Assembly (NCBI GenBank): GCA_943356515.1
Contig: CALRFM010000014.1
Span: 1-14,192 of the forward strand
Reading direction: 5' to 3'
DNA length: 14,192 nt
Source of the DNA: Patescibacteria group bacterium
GTDB taxonomy: Bacteria; Patescibacteriota; Microgenomatia; UBA1406; GWC2-37-13
The notes under the pieces were generated by a model, which ran no database searches, was not told the origin of the DNA, and saw only the letters and a list, made by a program, of their open reading frames with translations. A program made the translations under genes and the position numbers. Numbering within the stretch: position 1 is the first letter of the stretch; each line of letters starts with the position of its first letter. This document shows, one piece after another, positions 12,203 to 14,192 of this stretch.

Positions 12203-13616
12203 ATACGGCGTGCACGTCATTTTCATATACTTTTTCCCATCCATACGTTTCTGCATCTTCATCGAGTAATAAATCCAAGAATGTTCCCTGACCAATAAGG
12301 AGGTAATCAGTATCATATGCTTTGAGTAGCTCATTCCATCCAGGTTGTGTTTGCAGGATTTTGAGATAGGTTTGGTAGGCGTATTCTCCCGAATCATTGC
12401 TCCATGCAGACATACGCCCGTCTACAAATACCTTACTATCAGGTTTTTGCCAGATCATAAATCCACCATATTCATAAGACGTATATATATTCCCCGATAG
12501 TTGTGGATATTCTTTCAGAATATCACATGGATAATGTGTTCTTCCTTTGGTGCAGTATGAATCCCAACTTACATTAAATGCAGTGGTATATCTCACTTGA
12601 ATAATAGCAATCGCCACAAATATCGCTATTAAAAAGGGAAGAAAAAGAGGTGTCATATTCTTTTTTGAAGTAGGAATGATAGGAAGAATTTGGATGAGTG
12701 CAATAGTATAAAAAAGAGGAATATTTCGATTTGCCATAAGCGCCATAGTTCCTAAGAGAGTAATCACCAATAATTGAAATACTGATATTTTTTTGTGGAT
12801 AATTTGAAGGGCTATGGTCACCAAATAGAATAAAATAATGATCCCCATATTCATGGGACTTGGCGCGACCCATTCAGCTATCATCGTGTTCATCGGTGCT
12901 ACCATATGACGGTATATTTCAATATATACCTTCCAACCATAGGGGTTTATAAAGGTGGCAAGAATAGATCCTATACCAACTACCAATATTGCACCAAGAG
13001 CTTTCCATGATATTTTTTTCCAGACAGCCCTCACAAGATTATCAAATCCATACAATCCAAAAAGAACGATGCCTATAAAATATCCAATATGGGTATTTAC
13101 CCATAAAAACATAAAGATAGGATATGTTAAAAGCCTTATAGTAAAAGGGGTAACCCCGATTTTCGGGGTAACCCCTATAAAAGACCGATGTGAAAGGAAA
13201 TAATATGCAAATACAAATAATCCATAGGTAACAATTTGTGGCCGCCACCCTAATCCAAGCGTTCCATGAGAAAGGTACAATATCAAACTATACCCAAGTG
13301 CTGAAGTAATGAGCTTCTTGCCACTTATGAGGTATATCAAATAAAAGACGCTTGTTATGGCAAGTGCGTAAAAAAGCGAGAGTCCGTTAAAACCAACTGC
13401 ATCGTAGGTAAATGCCGTTATGGCATCGAAGATAAAGCTCGGATAATAAGCTCGATAGTTTGCCAAGTGATACGAGAACGTGTTAGTTGTACACGGATTA
13501 CCTTGAAGAAGTTCCACACCACAACGGTAATGCCATCCAAAATCGGTGTCTTTTACCGGAATAAAACTCGCAAAGAATATAGTAAGAAATACCAAAACAA
13601 TAACAAGTTTGTTCAT
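12192..13616 (-). CDS. Large polytopic membrane protein, GT-C-like
   Basis: Encodes 474 residues: a first helix at ~4-20, then KDTDFGWHYRCG (Asp23, Asp25, His29), the acidic first-loop motif of a widespread bacterial membrane protein group (typically DxDxxWHLxxG). LWVNTHIGYF, INPYGWKVY and NRNIPLFYTI are further hallmarks. About ten helices precede a soluble C-terminal segment (~355-474) with FVDGRMSAWS. Family members are assumed to be glycosyltransferase-like, but no reaction is established to my knowledge. Residues 147-157 (IGVTPKIGVTP) are encoded by an in-frame palindromic repeat (13146-13176) located in a loop between helices. TATACT lies 6 nt before ATG. It is downstream of and co-directional with the small membrane protein gene, and convergent with the other GT-C-like gene. 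Confidence 0.8.
   Translation of the reverse strand: MNKLVIVLVFLTIFFASFIPVKDTDFGWHYRCGVELLQGNPCTTNTFSYHLANYRAYYPSFIFDAITAFTYDAVGFNGLSLFYALAITSVFYLIYLISGKKLITSALGYSLILYLSHGTLGLGWRPQIVTYGLFVFAYYFLSHRSFIGVTPKIGVTPFTIRLLTYPIFMFLWVNTHIGYFIGIVLFGLYGFDNLVRAVWKKISWKALGAILVVGIGSILATFINPYGWKVYIEIYRHMVAPMNTMIAEWVAPSPMNMGIIILFYLVTIALQIIHKKISVFQLLVITLLGTMALMANRNIPLFYTIALIQILPIIPTSKKNMTPLFLPFLIAIFVAIAIIQVRYTTAFNVSWDSYCTKGRTHYPCDILKEYPQLSGNIYTSYEYGGFMIWQKPDSKVFVDGRMSAWSNDSGEYAYQTYLKILQTQPGWNELLKAYDTDYLLIGQGTFLDLLLDEDAETYGWEKVYENDVHAVFKN
13146..13176. repeat. Palindromic repeat inserted within a coding sequence
   Basis: Arms 13146-13159 and 13163-13176 are complementary at 13 of 14 positions around a 3-nt T loop. 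Each arm holds GGGGTAACCCC, so the block is also an 11-bp direct repeat. It is read in frame as two GVTP units in the GT-C-like protein. Confidence 0.75.
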
Positions 13617-13622
13617 GTAGTT

Positions 13623-13628
13623 AGTATA
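13623..13628 (-). promoter_or_regulatory. -10 box of the GT-C-like gene at 12192-13616
   Basis: TATACT on the minus strand, followed by aactac and ATG 13616. The predicted start is the A of ATG. No clear -35 box is seen. Confidence 0.5.
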
Positions 13629-13646
13629 CCCAGTTTTTTTCGTCTA

Positions 13647-13991
13647 TTACTTTTTTACTGTCGTGAGGTATGCCACTGGGATAAGTCCGAGTAGTCCACC
13701 GCCAAAATAAGCAAGTATGCCAGCAAGTAAACCGATGAGAATATATTTGAATTCTCCCCCAAGTTTGCGGGCTTGTATGACCATGTAGGCCAAACCAACT
13801 GAAACTAATATAGCTACTGCAGAACCAATACGAACACCTGTTGCAAAGGCATCGCTGTTTGACGCGCCTGCTCCAAATAATCCTGCCGCAATCATGGCTA
13901 CCAACATAGTAGCAATAAGGTATGCAATATAGAATCCAATGGCCTGGTTAGTTGTTCGATGTGTACCGAACTTTGTTAAATCTTTAAACAT
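13647..13991 (-). CDS. Small membrane protein of unknown function (three helices)
   Basis: Encodes 114 residues and is not a family I can name. A polar N-terminus (MFKDLTKFGTHRTTNQ) precedes three hydrophobic helices at ~17-42, ~52-73 and ~83-108, rich in Gly and Ala (GLFGAGAS, GGGLLGLIP), with a short basic tail. The pattern suggests a compact integral membrane protein. It has the best promoter of this end of the window (TTGACA, 17 nt, TATTCT), 9 nt before ATG. It lies 30 bp upstream of the GT-C-like gene in the same direction, which has its own -10 box. No Shine-Dalgarno sequence is present. Confidence 0.7.
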   Translation of the reverse strand: MFKDLTKFGTHRTTNQAIGFYIAYLIATMLVAMIAAGLFGAGASNSDAFATGVRIGSAVAILVSVGLAYMVIQARKLGGEFKYILIGLLAGILAYFGGGLLGLIPVAYLTTVKK

Positions 13992-14000
13992 ATATCTTTT

Positions 14001-14029
14001 AGAATAGGTGATGTATCGAGTGGTGTCAA
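14001..14029 (-). promoter_or_regulatory. Promoter of the small membrane protein gene
   Basis: Minus strand TTGACA (14024-14029, consensus), 17-nt spacer, TATTCT (14001-14006). The predicted start at about 13994 leaves a leader of about 3 nt before ATG 13991. Confidence 0.65.
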
Positions 14030-14050
14030 GAAGAATATATCACCTCTCAC

Positions 14051-14098
14051 ACCAATATAGAAATGTCATCCCCTACCAAGATAGAAATGTCATCCCCT
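14051..14098 (+). repeat. Two tandem copies of a 24-bp repeat
   Basis: Copies at 14051-14074 and 14075-14098 are identical except for one base (accaaT/Gatag...). The core tagaaatgtcatcccct is present twice. Such doubled short repeats occur at the ends of some insertion sequences, but no inverted partner is in view. Confidence 0.7.
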
Positions 14099-14117
14099 GT
14101 TTAGAGAAACGCCGTGA

Positions 14118-14146
14118 ATAATGGGAACTATTCATTAGTCCATTAT
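14118..14146. repeat. Inverted repeat near the right edge
   Basis: ATAATGG (14118-14124) and CCATTAT (14140-14146), perfect 7-bp arms around a 15-bp loop, between the tandem repeat and the Shine-Dalgarno sequence at the edge. The role is unknown. Confidence 0.3.
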
Positions 14147-14182
14147 CATCTGCATGACAAACAAAAGCAACCTTACCTCTAC

Positions 14183-14187
14183 GGAGG
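14183..14187 (+). promoter_or_regulatory. Shine-Dalgarno sequence for a gene starting just beyond the window
   Basis: GGAGG followed by aaaac to the window end; a start codon at 14193 or slightly later would be ideally spaced. No coding sequence is visible inside the window, so the downstream gene is a prediction. It is the only strong Shine-Dalgarno sequence at a plausible start in this window. Confidence 0.4.
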
Positions 14188-14192
14188 AAAAC

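Noticed and set aside
12955..13203. Plus-strand ORF containing KGVTPIFGVTPIK
   Set aside because: It is the antisense of the GT-C-like gene; the repeated peptide arises because the palindrome reads alike on both strands.

Overview
The window is AT-rich, densely packed chromosomal DNA from a bacterium using the standard code (UGA serves as a stop in several genes). No single gene is taxonomically diagnostic. The mix suggests a small-genome bacterium of the Patescibacteria (Candidate Phyla Radiation) type: tiny intergenic gaps, convergent genes that overlap or touch, a stand-alone GIY-YIG gene beside a tRNA, an archaeal-type aldolase with GAPDH and PGK, GT-C-like membrane proteins and short palindromic repeats. 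That placement is an inference.

Layout. 1-410 is the C-terminal end of a class 2 dihydroorotate dehydrogenase (pyrD), touching a convergent membrane-anchored thermonuclease (411-986). 1008-1500 is a composite tRNA locus: a likely tRNA promoter, a 20-nt copy of the tRNA-Pro 5' end split by a 30-bp double hairpin, a GIY-YIG nuclease gene, the intact tRNA-Pro(UGG), and a degenerate copy of a tRNA 3' half. 1508-2182 encodes an anchored coiled-coil protein of unknown function. 2183-2538 is non-coding and carries palindromic repeats. 2539-3709 holds a CYTH-like gene and a ferric-reductase-like heme membrane protein, divergent from a DUF192 protein (3726-4139).

4146-8203 is a minus-strand central-carbon cluster in the order aldolase, GAPDH, PGK, class II fructose-1,6-bisphosphatase. 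It covers most steps between 3-phosphoglycerate and fructose-6-phosphate; no triose-phosphate isomerase is seen here. The presence of a bisphosphatase and an NADP-like GAPDH cofactor loop hint at gluconeogenic use. Divergent from it, sharing an overlapping promoter and an 18-bp palindrome, run a HIT protein, an MGMT-family DNA-repair protein and a CorA-type transporter (8311-9940). 9893-13991 is an envelope-type region: a GT2 glycosyltransferase, two large GT-C-like membrane proteins and a small three-helix membrane protein. The last ~150 bases hold a 24-bp tandem repeat and a strong Shine-Dalgarno sequence for a gene beyond the edge.

The most striking signal is at the gene starts. Almost no gene has a Shine-Dalgarno sequence. 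Many instead have a -10 box a fixed short distance (often exactly 6 nt) upstream of ATG, so the mRNA would begin at or next to the start codon. This predicts widespread leaderless transcription, and I used it to choose several starts.
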